From: Oryzias latipes
Taxonomy: Eukaryota > Chordata > Actinopteri > Beloniformes > Adrianichthyidae
Assembly: GCF_002234675.1 (NCBI RefSeq)
Contig: NC_019867.2
Location: 18,322,184-18,386,183, forward strand
Direction of reading: 5' to 3'
DNA: 64,000 nt
Both the position numbers and the translations under genes were made by a program. Below the pieces are notes generated by a model. That model made no database searches. It had not been told where the DNA came from and saw nothing but the letters and a program-made list of their open reading frames with translations. The stretch's first letter is position 1. Each line of letters starts with the position of its first letter. Of this stretch, positions 62,936-64,000 are shown piece by piece.

Positions 62936-64000
62936 TGCTGAGGGGGAAGAGACAGTGCGAATGTTTATTAGTGTGACAGGCACCCGCGGATAGCTTTTGT
63001 CCCGCACATTCATGCTTAACGAGAAAAAAAGGTTTTCTGTCTGCCTGAAAGTCTGGTTCCACAGCAAGGCTGAAGGAACACACCAGTCATATTATGTCAA
63101 CTCCACAAACAACACCTCTGTCTTTTCCTGTTGCTTGAACACAGACACAAATGGTTTTCAGTAGGAAGCAGAGGAAAAAAAACTCTTGCTGTGTTCTGTT
63201 TAACACCTTTACCAGGAGCTGGACTCTATTCTGCCCCACGCCTTTTTGTTCACGGCTCTCTCATGCCTCCAACTCTTTGCAGGAATTGTTTCCTAATAAA
63301 GTGGAAGAAATGTCGGTAATAGAGCTTGAAAACATTTCCTTATCGGGCTGTTATTCCGTGTAAACAGAAACCACAGCTATGACTCAGTAACGCTCACTTT
63401 AATACAATATTTTCTCATCAGGTGCAATCATGAATATTTCCAGCCAAAAGGCTCAGATGAACAAAGTCAGTTATCATCACTAAACGTCCCCCTCCTCTCC
63501 CACTCTGTCACATACAGTATTGCAAAACTTTCTGAGTCATGTCTTACCACACAAGCACTCACAGTACAAGTCTGCGTGTGCGTAATTTGGCAGAACACGT
63601 AGTACTGTGACGTTGTTGCCTGACTTTGCTGTGCTGCGGTACAACAGGACGTTGTGTAATGGGAGGATCTGACTTTGAAGCTCCAGATCAAAAACACCTA
63701 GATTAATGACAAACTAACAGACAGGAAGACCCAGATTAGTTGGGTAAGAGGCATCCTGTGTGCCAGCTCTGCCTTGGCTGCCTGTTTTACAACTCACCTG
63801 ATGATCATATCTGGGAATGACCAGTGACACAACAACACAACTATCATGTTTTTTTTTCTTGTAAACAACCCTTGACCCTATTTTTTTCCCAGCAACTCGG
63901 CAGCTTGTGCTCATGTGAAGCTTGTTTATATGCTAGTCCAAGACACAAACAGGGCGGACGGGCTTTCTGTTTCAGGGGTCAGCGGGTTCTTTGGAATGTC
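62936..64000 (-). other. zfand5 upstream DNA, no coding sequence
   Basis: The acceptor CTTCCCCCTCAG just 5' of the start codon means at least one noncoding exon lies upstream on the minus strand, either in this stretch or beyond the window. I could not place it. No other gene is supported here. Confidence 0.45.

Overview
The window is vertebrate nuclear DNA, almost certainly from a teleost fish. The genes are split into many short exons with consensus splice sites, the proteins match vertebrate families closely, and the repeats (hAT and piggyBac-like MITEs, tRNA-derived SINEs, LINE tails, a decayed Ty3/gypsy piece) are of teleost type. One MITE family, with ends CCCTTGTGCTATC/GATAGCACAAGGG, recalls repeats common in medaka-like fishes (Oryzias). 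That genus call is from memory and is only a guess.

Layout: 1-4.8 kb is AT-rich intergenic DNA with an LTR-retrotransposon fossil, a SINE and a pentanucleotide microsatellite. From about 5 to 33.3 kb lies igsf9a (+), a turtle/Dasm1-type neuronal adhesion receptor. It has 20 coding exons, a 10.3-kb second intron and a giant 3.2-kb exon for the cytoplasmic tail. Convergent to it at 34.6-37.4 kb (-) is a seven-exon es1/gatd3-like gene whose last intron has U12-type AT-AC ends. Then follows a block known from mammals: tmem127 (-) and ciao1 (+) share a head-to-head promoter, and snrnp200 (-, 44 coding exons, 44.9-57.2 kb) converges on ciao1. After a nested LINE cluster the window ends with zfand5 (-, 61.8-62.9 kb), whose upstream noncoding exons probably lie at or beyond the right edge.

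The genes do not form a pathway. CIAO1 acts in cytosolic iron-sulfur assembly, SNRNP200 (Brr2) unwinds U4/U6 in both spliceosomes, TMEM127 acts in endosomal/mTOR signalling, ZFAND5 links ubiquitin to the proteasome, IGSF9 acts in synapse and dendrite adhesion, and ES1 is mitochondrial. The tmem127-ciao1-snrnp200 order is conserved synteny with human 2q11.2.

I found no undescribed multi-gene system. The most notable points are: the predicted U12-type AT-AC intron, and apparent loss of the conserved cysteine, in the es1-like gene; two GC-AG introns; a large palindrome built around inverted MITE copies between ciao1 and snrnp200; a hAT element nested inside a MITE with a perfect 8-bp target duplication; a second intact-ended hAT in a ciao1 intron; a LINE inserted into another LINE; and a possible alternative terminal exon of igsf9a. 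Exon coordinates were worked out by hand from reading-frame phase and splice signals.
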